From Ruegeria pomeroyi (GTDB lineage Bacteria > Pseudomonadota > Alphaproteobacteria > Rhodobacterales > Rhodobacteraceae), in the NCBI RefSeq assembly GCF_021405525.1, contig NZ_JAGQAG010000001.1:3410001-3474000 (forward strand): DNA of 64,000 bases, given 5' to 3'. A program made the position numbers and the translations under genes. The notes beneath the pieces were generated by a model, which saw nothing but the letters and a program-made list of their open reading frames with translations, did not search any database and was not told where the DNA came from. Shown one piece after another: positions 24,741 to 33,222 of this stretch (the stretch's first letter is position 1; every line of letters begins with the position of its first letter).

Positions 24741-26126
24741 TCAAAAAGTTTCGCCCCCTTTCGGGAGCCTTATTTCAAAGGCTGTTCCGCTCGGACCGCT
24801 GTCTTTCAGAACTAATGCACCTCCATGGCCGCGCACCAGTTCGGCGGAAATTGCCAGGCCCAGGCCCGAGCCACCCTTGCGCACGCCGCCCTGGAACGGG
24901 GTGAACAGATTCTCTCGCGCCTTTGGAGGCAGTCCCGGGCCGGTATCGCGCACCTCGATCACCCAATCCGCCTCGGTCTCGTGGCCCGAGACAGCGACCA
25001 GACCGGGCTGTCCGGTGACTTCCAGCGCCTGGCGCGCATTGCGCACGAGGTTCATCACCACCCGAAACAGCTGCTCGGGGTCGGCCCGCGCGCTCAGCGT
25101 CTCGGGCACCTCGTTGACGATCTCGATCGCGCCCTCGCCCAGCGCAAGCCGCTCGCTGGCGACCACGTCCTCGGCCACCATATGCAGGCGCACCATCGTG
25201 AGCATCGGCGAGGGTTCCTCGGCCCGGCCAAAGGCCAGCGTGCTTTCGCACAGCGACACCGCGCGGGTGATCGAGTTGACCAGCTTCGGCGCCATCCGGC
25301 GCACCAGCGGGTCCTCGCTGGTTTCGATCCGGTCGGTAAACAGCTGCGCCGAGGTCAGGATATTGCGCAGATCGTGACTGACCTTGGCCACCGCGCCACC
25401 CAGTTGCGCCAGCCGCTCGCGCTGACGCAGCGCCTGGGTCAGCTGCCGCTGCAGCATCTGCAAGGCTTCCTCGGCCTCGCGCAGCTCGGTCACACCGGAA
25501 TTGGGGGTGATGATGCCACGCACATCCTCGGGCGCGCGGGCATAGCGTTGCATATAGTCGACAACACTCCTGATCGGACGCACCAGGATTGCCCGCACCG
25601 CAAGGAACAGGAAAAAGGCGGTGATGATCGAAATCACCAGCGACAACAGCAAGATACGCGCGCCATAGTCGATCATCGCCGTCCTGAGCGGCTGGCTGTC
25701 CATCGTGACCTCGATCAGCAATCCGGCCTCCTTGACCGGTTCGCCGATCACCCGGATCACCTCGTTCTCGGACATGAAGAAACGCAGCAGCGCATCGCGC
25801 ATCAGGATCCAGGGCGAGGCCTGCCGCAGGTCATAGCTCTGCGCGATCTGGCCGGGGATCGGAGAGCTGAGCATCAGCTGCCGTACCTCGTCGCGACGCA
25901 GCACCACGTTATAGACGCCCGCGTTCTCCAACAGCTCGGCCTCGAGATCGGTGGCGAGCATGTCATCTGCCAGCAGCGCCAGCGAGGCAATCTGCGCCCG
26001 TTCCAGCCGGTTTTGCAGGAAATCCTGACGGAACCGTGCGATCGAGGGTACAAAGATCAGCACTTCGGCCAACATCACGAAGGCGACCGTCAGGATCAGA
26101 AACCGGCCCGAAAGCGAGTTCAGCAT
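24741..26126 (-). CDS. Membrane sensor histidine kinase
   Basis: A 461-residue kinase has a first membrane helix at about residues 8-30, a periplasmic sensing region of about 120 residues, a second helix at about 155-175 and a HAMP-like linker. The phospho-acceptor motif VSHDLRN places the histidine near residue 250. The ATP-binding domain has the N box NLVRNARQAL (about 360), the D box DTGPGLPP (about 395) and the G box GGSGLGLAI (about 418). No response-regulator gene is adjacent, so it is an orphan kinase in this window. Its stop codon lies 63 bp before tRNA-Arg. The stimulus is unknown; the flavoprotein gene upstream ends 14 bp away and may be co-transcribed. Confidence 0.92.
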   Translation of the reverse strand: MLNSLSGRFLILTVAFVMLAEVLIFVPSIARFRQDFLQNRLERAQIASLALLADDMLATDLEAELLENAGVYNVVLRRDEVRQLMLSSPIPGQIAQSYDLRQASPWILMRDALLRFFMSENEVIRVIGEPVKEAGLLIEVTMDSQPLRTAMIDYGARILLLSLVISIITAFFLFLAVRAILVRPIRSVVDYMQRYARAPEDVRGIITPNSGVTELREAEEALQMLQRQLTQALRQRERLAQLGGAVAKVSHDLRNILTSAQLFTDRIETSEDPLVRRMAPKLVNSITRAVSLCESTLAFGRAEEPSPMLTMVRLHMVAEDVVASERLALGEGAIEIVNEVPETLSARADPEQLFRVVMNLVRNARQALEVTGQPGLVAVSGHETEADWVIEVRDTGPGLPPKARENLFTPFQGGVRKGGSGLGLAISAELVRGHGGALVLKDSGPSGTAFEIRLPKGGETF

Positions 26127-26140
26127 GATGTCCTTTCCCG

Positions 26141-27559
26141 TCAGGGAAGCCAGCGCTGTACCAGCCCGACCACCCGTTTCACTGTCTGATTTTCAAACAG
26201 GCGCGGCGAGAAATAGGCCCCCGCCGCGCGCTTGTTGATCTCGCCGATGGTTGGATATGGCGACACCATGGCGGCAACCTGACTCATCTTCAGATTATTG
26301 GCCAGCGCCAGCGACCACAAGTTTGCATGTTCCCCGGCCTGATGGCCGACGATGGTGACCCCCACCGGGCGGCCCCGGACCACCATCACCTTGATGAACC
26401 CCTCGGTGCGGCGTTCAGCGATGGCGCGGTCGTTGTGGAGATAGTCGAACCGGGCCAACTCGACCCTGTCGCCGTGCGTGTCGCGGGCCTCCGCCTCGGT
26501 CAGGCCGATCTGGGCCAGTTCCGGGTCGGTATAGGTGGCACGCGGGATATGGTCGGTCCGCGCCTTCGAGGGCAGGCCAAACAGGGCCGAGCGCAGGATC
26601 ACCCCGGCGTGATAGCCCGCCACATGGGTGAACTGCAGGCCACCCGCCACATCGCCGATGGCATAGACACGGCGGTTGCTGGTACGCAGCGACGCATCGA
26701 CCCGGATGCCGGTCCGGGTGGTCTCGACCCCCGCCGCATCAAGGTTCAGCCGGTCGGTGCTGGCCTTGCGCCCGACCGCCACCAGCAGATGGGTGCCCGC
26801 AAAGATACGGCCCTCGGCGCTCACCACCTCGATGGCACCGGCCCGGCCGCGCATCTGGGCGGCGGCGGTCTCCTCGGCGATCTCGACGCCTTCGGCGCGC
26901 AGATTTGCCAGCACCAGCGCGGCGGCCTCGGGATCCTCGCGGTTCAGGGCGCGGGCGGCCTCAATCACGGTGACCTTGCAGCCCAGCCGCACATGCGCCT
27001 GCGCCATCTCCAACCCGATCGGACCACCCCCGATGATCAGCAGATGATCGGGGCGCTCGCGCAGGGCAAACAGGGTTTCGTTGGTCAGATAGGGTACGCT
27101 GTCCAACCCAGGGATCGGCGGGATCAAGGGGGTCGAGCCGGTGGCTATGACGATGCGCCGGGCCACGATCAGGTGCGCCCCTGCCTGCACCTCGGTCCTG
27201 GAAACGAAATGTCCGTATTCGCGGATCACCCGCACGCCCAGCCCCTCGAACCGATCCTGACTGTCGACCGGTGCGATCTGTGCGATCACCGCGGCGACGT
27301 GATCCTTGACCGCAGCAAAATCCACCTGCGGTTCCTGCCTGGCCACGCCTAGACCGGCGCCCCTCATACAGGCATGGGCAGCCTTGGCGCTCGCGATCAA
27401 GGCCTTGGATGGGACGCAGCCATAGTTCAGGCAATCGCCCCCCATTTCATGCCCTTCAAGCAGCACCACCCGTGCGCCCATCTGGCTGGCACCCGCCGCC
27501 ACCGACAAGCCGCCGGACCCGGCGCCGATCACCAGCAGGTCGGTTTCGATCCTCTCCAT
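26141..27559 (-). CDS. Mercuric reductase-like FAD-dependent pyridine nucleotide-disulfide oxidoreductase
   Basis: A 472-residue flavoprotein has the GAGSGG FAD motif near residue 12 and the redox disulfide GGDCLNYGCVPSK (cysteines about 43 and 48). A second dinucleotide motif, GGGPIGLEMAQ, follows at about residues 175-185. In lipoamide dehydrogenase or glutathione reductase the C-terminal active-site motif is HPT-x2-E; here it is YPTIGE, so the catalytic histidine is replaced by tyrosine. The protein also lacks the extra heavy-metal domain and the C-terminal cysteine pair of true MerA. Its start overlaps the stop of the TVP38-family gene by one base, a pairing that suggests a membrane redox function of unknown substrate. 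Confidence 0.88.
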   Translation of the reverse strand: MERIETDLLVIGAGSGGLSVAAGASQMGARVVLLEGHEMGGDCLNYGCVPSKALIASAKAAHACMRGAGLGVARQEPQVDFAAVKDHVAAVIAQIAPVDSQDRFEGLGVRVIREYGHFVSRTEVQAGAHLIVARRIVIATGSTPLIPPIPGLDSVPYLTNETLFALRERPDHLLIIGGGPIGLEMAQAHVRLGCKVTVIEAARALNREDPEAAALVLANLRAEGVEIAEETAAAQMRGRAGAIEVVSAEGRIFAGTHLLVAVGRKASTDRLNLDAAGVETTRTGIRVDASLRTSNRRVYAIGDVAGGLQFTHVAGYHAGVILRSALFGLPSKARTDHIPRATYTDPELAQIGLTEAEARDTHGDRVELARFDYLHNDRAIAERRTEGFIKVMVVRGRPVGVTIVGHQAGEHANLWSLALANNLKMSQVAAMVSPYPTIGEINKRAAGAYFSPRLFENQTVKRVVGLVQRWLP

Positions 27560-28326
27560 CACATTTCCTCCGGCTTTCCGCGCAGGGCCTTGATGACGAT
27601 GGGCAGCGCCGCCAACAGGCAAAGGCCCAGGATAGGCCCGATCACGAAGGGTTCCCGGAACAGCGACAGGTCAGGGGTTTCGCCGCGATCGAACACGCCA
27701 CCCAACCCCACCCCGATCCAGGTGAAAACGATCGCACCGGGCACGATGCCCAGCGCCGTGGTCAGCACATAGTTGCGCAGCTTTACCCCGACCAGCGCCG
27801 GGATCAGGTTGGCCGCGAAGAACGGTACCGCTGGTACCAGCCGCAGCAGGAACAGCACCTCGACCTCGTTGCGCCGCAACCCGTCCTTGAGCCGTTTGAC
27901 CGTGCCCTCCGAGGCCTCGAGCCGCGCGGTCAGCATCGCCCCCAGCCCGGCGCGGGCGGCCAGAAAGATCGCCACCGCTCCGGTGGTGGCCGCCAGAACG
28001 TTCAGCACGGTGCCGACAGCGAGGCCAAACAGAAAGCCACCGGTCATCGAGGCCACCGCCGCACCGGGCAGGGAGAAGGCGACGATCAGCACATAACTCG
28101 CGACAAAGATCGCGGCCAGCGCCGCGTAATGCGCCTCGCGATAGGCCAGCAGCGCCTGGCGATTCGCCGCCAGTGTGTCGAAACTGAGATAATCTCGCAG
28201 GGTGATGGCCCCGATCGCCGCGATCAGCACGATCACGATCAGCGGCAGATGGCGCAGCAGGCGGCGCGGCGCGGGGTGAGCGGTTTGGCGCATCGAATCC
28301 GGCTCTGTTTCTGGGTCTCGCTTCAT
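27559..28326 (-). CDS. TVP38/TMEM64 (SNARE-associated domain) membrane protein
   Basis: A 255-residue inner-membrane protein begins at 28326, where TTGGAG lies five bases upstream. A first helix occupies about residues 24-42. The SNARE_assoc/DedA-like core follows, with the FSLPGAAVASMTGGFLFG segment (about 83-100) and the LLRLVPAVPFFAANLIPAL segment (about 157-175), a diagnostic reentrant-loop pattern. Relatives are proposed lipid scramblases or transporters. It is translationally coupled to the flavoprotein gene (TGATG overlap), so the two products probably act together. Confidence 0.88.
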   Translation of the reverse strand: MKRDPETEPDSMRQTAHPAPRRLLRHLPLIVIVLIAAIGAITLRDYLSFDTLAANRQALLAYREAHYAALAAIFVASYVLIVAFSLPGAAVASMTGGFLFGLAVGTVLNVLAATTGAVAIFLAARAGLGAMLTARLEASEGTVKRLKDGLRRNEVEVLFLLRLVPAVPFFAANLIPALVGVKLRNYVLTTALGIVPGAIVFTWIGVGLGGVFDRGETPDLSLFREPFVIGPILGLCLLAALPIVIKALRGKPEEM

Positions 28327-28497
28327 TTGCTCCAAGATGCAGACCCGCGCCGGCAAACAACAGGGCATTCACGCCCGGTTGAACGCAAAGGGACAAAAAC
28401 GTGAGAAAACCAGCCCCCGCAGCCGGAAACTGAAACCTTTCCACTGGCGGTCGGGGGGAAATTGTTGCAAAAGCCCGCAAAACCCCTCTCAGAGGGT

Positions 28498-28526
28498 TTG
28501 ACTTGCCCGGCCTCTGGCATTAGAGG
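28498..28526 (+). promoter_or_regulatory. Sigma-70 promoter for rpmH
   Basis: TTGACT and TAGAGG are separated by 17 bp, 72 bp before the rpmH start codon. The -35 is near consensus. The leader between the promoter and rpmH holds an AATTGGAG ribosome site at about 28581-28588. Confidence 0.6.
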
Positions 28527-28597
28527 ACGGGCTTCGACAGACACACGGGTGGCGAATCCGCGCCGCGCCCGACCGCAAGAAATTGGAGTACGGAGCG

Positions 28598-28732
28598 ATG
28601 AAACGCACCTATCAGCCTTCGAACCTGGTTCGCAAACGCCGCCATGGCTTCCGCGCGCGCATGGCCACCAAGGCCGGCCGCAAGATCCTGAACGCACGCC
28701 GCGCGCGTGGCCGCAAGGAACTCAGCGCCTAA
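28598..28732 (+). CDS. rpmH: 50S ribosomal protein L34
   Basis: This 44-residue basic protein is L34, recognised by the opening [20 protein letters not shown] and the ending GRKELSA. Length is exactly that of the family. It heads the conserved rpmH-rnpA-yidD group. A sigma-70 promoter with a strong -35 lies upstream. Confidence 0.98.
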   Translation: MKRTYQPSNLVRKRRHGFRARMATKAGRKILNARRARGRKELSA

Positions 28733-28756
28733 GCGCTGCGACCCGTTCTGACGGAT

Positions 28757-29182
28757 ATGACACCGCCGGAGGCCCCCAAGGATGGCACCGCCAGCCCCGG
28801 GGAAACGCCTCCGGCGGTGTCCGTTTGCGCGTCGACCACGATAACCGTCCTGCGCAAGCGCAGCGATTTCCTGAAGGCCGCGCGTGCGCGTCGTCAGGGC
28901 GCGGGCTCGATGATGGTACAGGCCCGCAAGCGCGCCGAGGGTGAGGCGCCGGGCATCCGTGTCGGGTTCACCTGTTCCAAGAAGGTCGGCAACGCCGTGG
29001 CCCGCAATCGCGCCAAACGCCGCCTGCGCGAGGCCGCGCGGCTGGTGTTGCCGGAAATGGGTCACCCCGGCTGGGACTATGTGCTGATCGGGCGCCCCAA
29101 CGATACCGCCGCGCGCCCCTTCGACGCGCTGCTGGACGATCTGCGCCGGGCGCTGCGCAAGCTGCACGCGCCCAAGCCCTGA
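28757..29182 (+). CDS. rnpA: Ribonuclease P protein component
   Basis: A 141-residue basic protein binds RNase P RNA for tRNA 5' maturation. The RNR signature VARNRAKRRLREAAR (about residues 80-94) and the central FTCSKKVG segment are intact. The first 25 residues before TITVLRKRSDF are a proline-rich extension beyond the usual family start, but the 5' ATG follows rpmH by only 24 bp, so it is kept. The order rpmH-rnpA-yidD is standard. Confidence 0.96.
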   Translation: MTPPEAPKDGTASPGETPPAVSVCASTTITVLRKRSDFLKAARARRQGAGSMMVQARKRAEGEAPGIRVGFTCSKKVGNAVARNRAKRRLREAARLVLPEMGHPGWDYVLIGRPNDTAARPFDALLDDLRRALRKLHAPKP

Positions 29183-29242
29183 CCCACTGCTTTTCGTCGC
29201 AACCTGCTTGGCAGTGACAGGCCCGCCCCCTAGATTGGCGCC

Positions 29243-29506
29243 ATGACTCCGCTTGCCCATATTCTGGCCCTGCCCGTGCGCGCCTATCGGCTGATCTTTT
29301 CGCCCTGGGTCGGATTCAACTGCCGCTATCAGCCGACCTGCTCGGCCTATGCGCTGGAGGCACTGGAAAAACACGGGGCCATTCGCGGCGGCTGGCTGGC
29401 CGCGCGACGGATCGGGCGCTGTCACCCGCTGGGCAGCGACGGCTATGATCCGGTCCCCGACCCCAAGGTCGACAACGGCAAACCGAGGCATCCGCCAGCT
29501 GATTGA
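29243..29506 (+). CDS. yidD: Membrane protein insertion efficiency factor YidD
   Basis: An 87-residue protein assists YidC-dependent membrane insertion. An amphipathic N terminus (LIFSPWVGFNCRYQPTCSAYALEAL) carries the family cysteines, followed by GRCHPLGSDGYDPVP. Length and motifs match the family. In many genomes yidC comes next; here three other genes intervene. Confidence 0.96.
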   Translation: MTPLAHILALPVRAYRLIFSPWVGFNCRYQPTCSAYALEALEKHGAIRGGWLAARRIGRCHPLGSDGYDPVPDPKVDNGKPRHPPAD

Positions 29507-29624
29507 CGCTGCGCGCCGCTCCGCCGACATGGGGCAGTATATTTCCTGCCCCATCTTGCAGCGCAGCAATGCTGCGCACAGGTATCAGTCGCAGTCGGAC
29601 ACCACCTATTCGGGATATCTGAAA

Positions 29625-30554
29625 TTGGATTACCTCTACATCGCCGCCGGGCTGATCGGTTTGTTTCTGGGCGGCGAGGCATTGGTGCGTGGAAGCGTCG
29701 GTCTGGCCCGCCGCCTTGGTCTGTCGCCACTTTTGATCGGCCTGACCGTCGTCGGATTTGGCACCTCGACCCCGGAGTTGCTGGTCTCGGTCGACGCCGC
29801 GTTGCGTGGTGTACCCGATATCGCCCTGGGTAACATTCTGGGATCGAATATCGCAAACATCCTGTTGATCGGAGGCATCACCAGCCTGGTCTGGCCGATC
29901 AATGGTAAATCTGCGGGTCTGTGGCGCGATCTGACGGCGATGCTGGTGGCAACTGTCGCATTGGGGCCACTTCTGCTGAGCGGCCAGATGACCCGGGTCG
30001 TGGGCCTGTTCCTGCTGCTGTCTCTCGCTGCCTACCTGATCTGGTCCTACCGTGATTCCGGCGGTTCTTGCGCCGACAGTGCCGAAACCGACCTGCCGGA
30101 ACTGCCCTCACGCCCCCTTGTCACTCCGCTGCTGATCGGTGCGGGCCTGCTGGGCCTGATGATCGGCGCCCGGTTGCTGGTCGATGGCGCGGTCTCGGTC
30201 GCACAGGGACTGGGCGTGTCGGATGCCTTCATCGGCCTGACCATCGTTGCCGTCGGCACCTCGCTGCCCGAACTCGCGACCTCGGTCATTGCCGCCTTCC
30301 GGCGCCAGTCCGAAATCGCCGTGGGCAATATCGTCGGTTCGAACATCTTCAACATTCTCGGCATCCTTGGCGCCACGGCCGTCATCGCACCCATCCCCGT
30401 AGCGGCACGCTTTGCCCTGTTCGACCTGCCGGTCGCTCTGGCCGCGTCAGTCGCCTTCAGCGTGCTGCTCTTGTGGCGCGCGGGCGTCAGTCGCCGCGCG
30501 GGCATCCTGTTACTGCTGGCCTATGTCGCCTATGTCTGGGCCGCGCAGGGCTGA
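29625..30554 (+). CDS. Calcium/sodium antiporter (CaCA family, YrbG type)
   Basis: A 309-residue inner-membrane exchanger has about ten helices arranged as two inverted halves. Each half has an alpha-1 motif (GFGTSTPELLVS at about residues 46-57 and AVGTSLPELATS at about 206-217) and a following GSN motif (NILGSNIANILL and NIVGSNIFNIL). These supply the cation-binding acidic and asparagine residues of the family. No ATG fits the N terminus, and the TTG at 29625 directly before the first helix is the best start; the upstream open frame overlaps yidD and lacks membrane character. Confidence 0.88.
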   Translation: MDYLYIAAGLIGLFLGGEALVRGSVGLARRLGLSPLLIGLTVVGFGTSTPELLVSVDAALRGVPDIALGNILGSNIANILLIGGITSLVWPINGKSAGLWRDLTAMLVATVALGPLLLSGQMTRVVGLFLLLSLAAYLIWSYRDSGGSCADSAETDLPELPSRPLVTPLLIGAGLLGLMIGARLLVDGAVSVAQGLGVSDAFIGLTIVAVGTSLPELATSVIAAFRRQSEIAVGNIVGSNIFNILGILGATAVIAPIPVAARFALFDLPVALAASVAFSVLLLWRAGVSRRAGILLLLAYVAYVWAAQG

Positions 30555-30598
30555 GCGCGGCGCTTGCCCGGCTGATGCAAACACTGTAAGGCCCGCCC

Positions 30599-31483
30599 AT
30601 GCTGGACGAGAACGAAGACATTCACCCGCTTTTTGCCGGCGCCCCCGCGACGACCGAGTTCAAGAAGCTGCGCAAACGCATCGTGCGCTACACGCGCGAG
30701 GCGATCGAGCAATATGGCATGGTCGAGCGCCGCGCCGATGGCAGCACGCCGAAATGGCTGGTCTGCCTGTCGGGGGGCAAGGACAGCTATACGCTTCTGG
30801 CGGTTCTCTATGAGCTGAAATGGCGTGGCCTGCTGCCGGTTGACCTGCTGGCCTGCAACCTGGACCAGGGACAGCCCGGCTTCCCCTCGACCGTGTTGCC
30901 CGAGTTCCTCGACCGCATGGGTGTGCCCAACCGGATCGAGTATCAGGACACCTATTCGGTTGTTGTCGACAAGGTGCCCGAGGGGCGCACCTATTGCACG
31001 CTCTGCTCGCGGCTCAGGCGCGGCAATCTCTATCGGATCGCGCGCGAAGAGGGCTGTTCGGCGGTGGTTCTGGGTCATCACCGCGACGATATCCTTGAAA
31101 CCTTCTTCATGAATCTGTTTCACGGCGGACGTCTGGCGACGATGCCGCCCAAGCTGGTCAACGAAGAGGGTGATCTGTTCGTCTTCCGCCCGCTTGCCCA
31201 TGTGGCCGAGGCCGATTGCGAGAAATTCGCGCGCGCGATGAATTATCCGATCATCCCCTGCGACCTGTGCGGCAGCCAGGACGGGTTGCAACGTCAGCAG
31301 GTCAAACAGATCCTCGATGGCTGGGAGAAGAATCGACCCGGCCGGCGCCAGGTGATGTTCCGAGCGTTGATGAATGCGCGTCCGTCGCATTTGCTGGACC
31401 CGAAACTCTTCGATTTTCAGGGACTTGAGTTGGGTTCCCGTGAAAAAGGCGAAAATTTTGGGGAAATTCCGCTGCTGCGTTAA
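30599..31483 (+). CDS. ttcA: tRNA 2-thiocytidine biosynthesis protein TtcA
   Basis: A 294-residue enzyme thiolates cytidine 32 of certain tRNAs. The PP-loop ATPase motif SGGKDS is at about residues 59-64. The paired motifs CTLC (about 134-137) and CDLC (about 221-224) supply iron-sulfur and catalytic cysteines. The segment [16 protein letters not shown] is characteristic of TtcA. Length is normal. A hairpin (31516-31536) lies between it and the EAL gene. Confidence 0.95.
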   Translation: MLDENEDIHPLFAGAPATTEFKKLRKRIVRYTREAIEQYGMVERRADGSTPKWLVCLSGGKDSYTLLAVLYELKWRGLLPVDLLACNLDQGQPGFPSTVLPEFLDRMGVPNRIEYQDTYSVVVDKVPEGRTYCTLCSRLRRGNLYRIAREEGCSAVVLGHHRDDILETFFMNLFHGGRLATMPPKLVNEEGDLFVFRPLAHVAEADCEKFARAMNYPIIPCDLCGSQDGLQRQQVKQILDGWEKNRPGRRQVMFRALMNARPSHLLDPKLFDFQGLELGSREKGENFGEIPLLR

Positions 31484-31515
31484 CGTCTGACTCAGACTGG
31501 TTTCCTACGGTCCAA

Positions 31516-31536
31516 CAAGGCGCGCGTTGCGCCTTG
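31516..31536 (+). terminator. Hairpin between ttcA and the EAL gene
   Basis: CAAGGCGC and GCGCCTTG pair around a five-base loop, 33 bp after the ttcA stop. There is no T run, so it may be a weak terminator or an mRNA leader structure of the next gene. Confidence 0.35.
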
Positions 31537-31555
31537 CGAAAGGCCAGTAGACCCG

Positions 31556-33097
31556 ATGCGGATAAAACCGTCCCTGACCCGAATTCGACATGCAATCGTG
31601 CCGGTGCTGACAGGCCCGCCGATTCTGGCCTTCTTGCCGGCGATCACTCTCGGGGCGTTCTGGCTGGGGGGCGAAATTGCCCTGTTGCTGGCGTCTCTGG
31701 GCCTGCCTTTGATGTTCGCCTTTGCCGGGGCCTTCGGCAAATGGCCCGCAACCTATCAGGTGCCGCGTGACAGCGTGACCGGTCTGATGCTTCGGGACGG
31801 GTTCGAAAGCGCCGCGACCCATATTCACGCGATGGCGGCCGAGACCGACCGGAAATCGGCCTGTTTTCTCATTGAACTCGACGATTACGCCGAACTGGTG
31901 GACCATCACGGTCAGACAGCAGGCGACCTTGTCGCCCAACGCAGCGGCGAACGGATTCTGGCTGCGCTACGCAACAACGATGTGGTGGCGCGCTTGGGTG
32001 ACAAACGGTTTGCCGTCTGCCTGTCGCCGGTGCCGCAACTGGATCTGGAACTGTGTATCCAACTCGCGGGCCGGATGCAGAGCGCGGTAGAGGACCCGAT
32101 CTCTCTCAATGGGGTGGCCGTCTATGTGTCCTGCTCGATCGGCTTCTGTCAGAACCGCCGGGCCCCCGGGCACAGCGCCAGCGACTGGCTCGATGCCGCG
32201 AATGTGGCCCTGGCTGCGGCGCAGGGTGCCGGCCCCTCCTCCATCCGCGCCTATGCCCCGGACATGGAGCGCAAGCCGGGCGGTGCATCCGAGTTGCGCG
32301 ATGAGGTACAGGCAGCGCTGGAAAACGGGCAGATTCAACCCTGGTACCAGCCCCAGATCTCGACCGACACCGGCAAGGTCACCGGGTTCGAGGCGCTGGC
32401 GCGCTGGAACCACCCCGCGCGCGGCCTGCTGACGCCAAACGTTTTTCTGCCGGTGATCGAAGAGGCCGGACTGATGGAGCGTCTGGGGCAAGTGATGCTG
32501 TATCACGCCCTGACAGCGATCAAGGCCTGGGACAGCGCGGGGGTCGATGTTCCTCGGGTCGGTGTCAACTTCGCCTCGGACGAGTTGCGCAATCCGGGCC
32601 TTGTCGAACGGGTGCAGTGGGAGCTTGACCGGTTTGACCTGACCCCGGACCGGCTGTCGGTCGAGATCCTGGAAACCGTGTTCTCGAACACGCCCGATGA
32701 CGTGATCACCCGCAACATCGCAGGGCTGGGCAAGCTTGGCTGCCGCATCGACCTTGACGATTTCGGTACGGGCCATGCCTCGATCGCGTCGATCCGCCGC
32801 TTCGACATCTCGCGCATCAAGATCGACCGGTCCTTTGTGATGAAGGCCGACCGCGACCCCGAGCAGCAGCGCATGATCGCCGCCATCCTGACCATGGCCG
32901 AGCGGCTGGAACTGGAAACCCTGGCCGAAGGGGTGGAAACCGTCGGCGAACATGCGCTGCTGGCGCAGCTGGGTTGCGACCATGTTCAGGGCTTCGGGAT
33001 CGGCAAACCGATGCCTTTCGACCAGACCCTCGATTGGATCGCACATCACGACGCGAAACTGCAGGATGCCCCGAGGATCGGTCGCGAAACCGGCTGA
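31556..33097 (+). CDS. Cyclic di-GMP phosphodiesterase with degenerate GGDEF domain
   Basis: A 513-residue protein has two N-terminal hydrophobic segments (about residues 15-60). A GGDEF-like domain follows, in which the signature is GDKRF (about 146-150), so cyclase activity is unlikely. The EAL domain (about 250-500) keeps the catalytic set: EAL in FEALARW, N in GVNFAS, E in VEILETV, DDFGTG, K in RIKID, EGVET and Q-GFGIGKP. It should hydrolyse cyclic di-GMP, with the degenerate domain in a regulatory role. It sits between ttcA and yidC without sharing their function. Confidence 0.93.
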   Translation: MRIKPSLTRIRHAIVPVLTGPPILAFLPAITLGAFWLGGEIALLLASLGLPLMFAFAGAFGKWPATYQVPRDSVTGLMLRDGFESAATHIHAMAAETDRKSACFLIELDDYAELVDHHGQTAGDLVAQRSGERILAALRNNDVVARLGDKRFAVCLSPVPQLDLELCIQLAGRMQSAVEDPISLNGVAVYVSCSIGFCQNRRAPGHSASDWLDAANVALAAAQGAGPSSIRAYAPDMERKPGGASELRDEVQAALENGQIQPWYQPQISTDTGKVTGFEALARWNHPARGLLTPNVFLPVIEEAGLMERLGQVMLYHALTAIKAWDSAGVDVPRVGVNFASDELRNPGLVERVQWELDRFDLTPDRLSVEILETVFSNTPDDVITRNIAGLGKLGCRIDLDDFGTGHASIASIRRFDISRIKIDRSFVMKADRDPEQQRMIAAILTMAERLELETLAEGVETVGEHALLAQLGCDHVQGFGIGKPMPFDQTLDWIAHHDAKLQDAPRIGRETG

Positions 33098-33222
33098 ACC
33101 GGATCAAAACCACGACTCGGCCGGCGTTTCCCACGCGACCCAGGGCCGATTCCGCTTGACCTTTGTGCCATCACTCTGTTGAACCCTGCGTGGTCTTTCA
33201 CTGCACAAGGTGGCTGTCCCCG

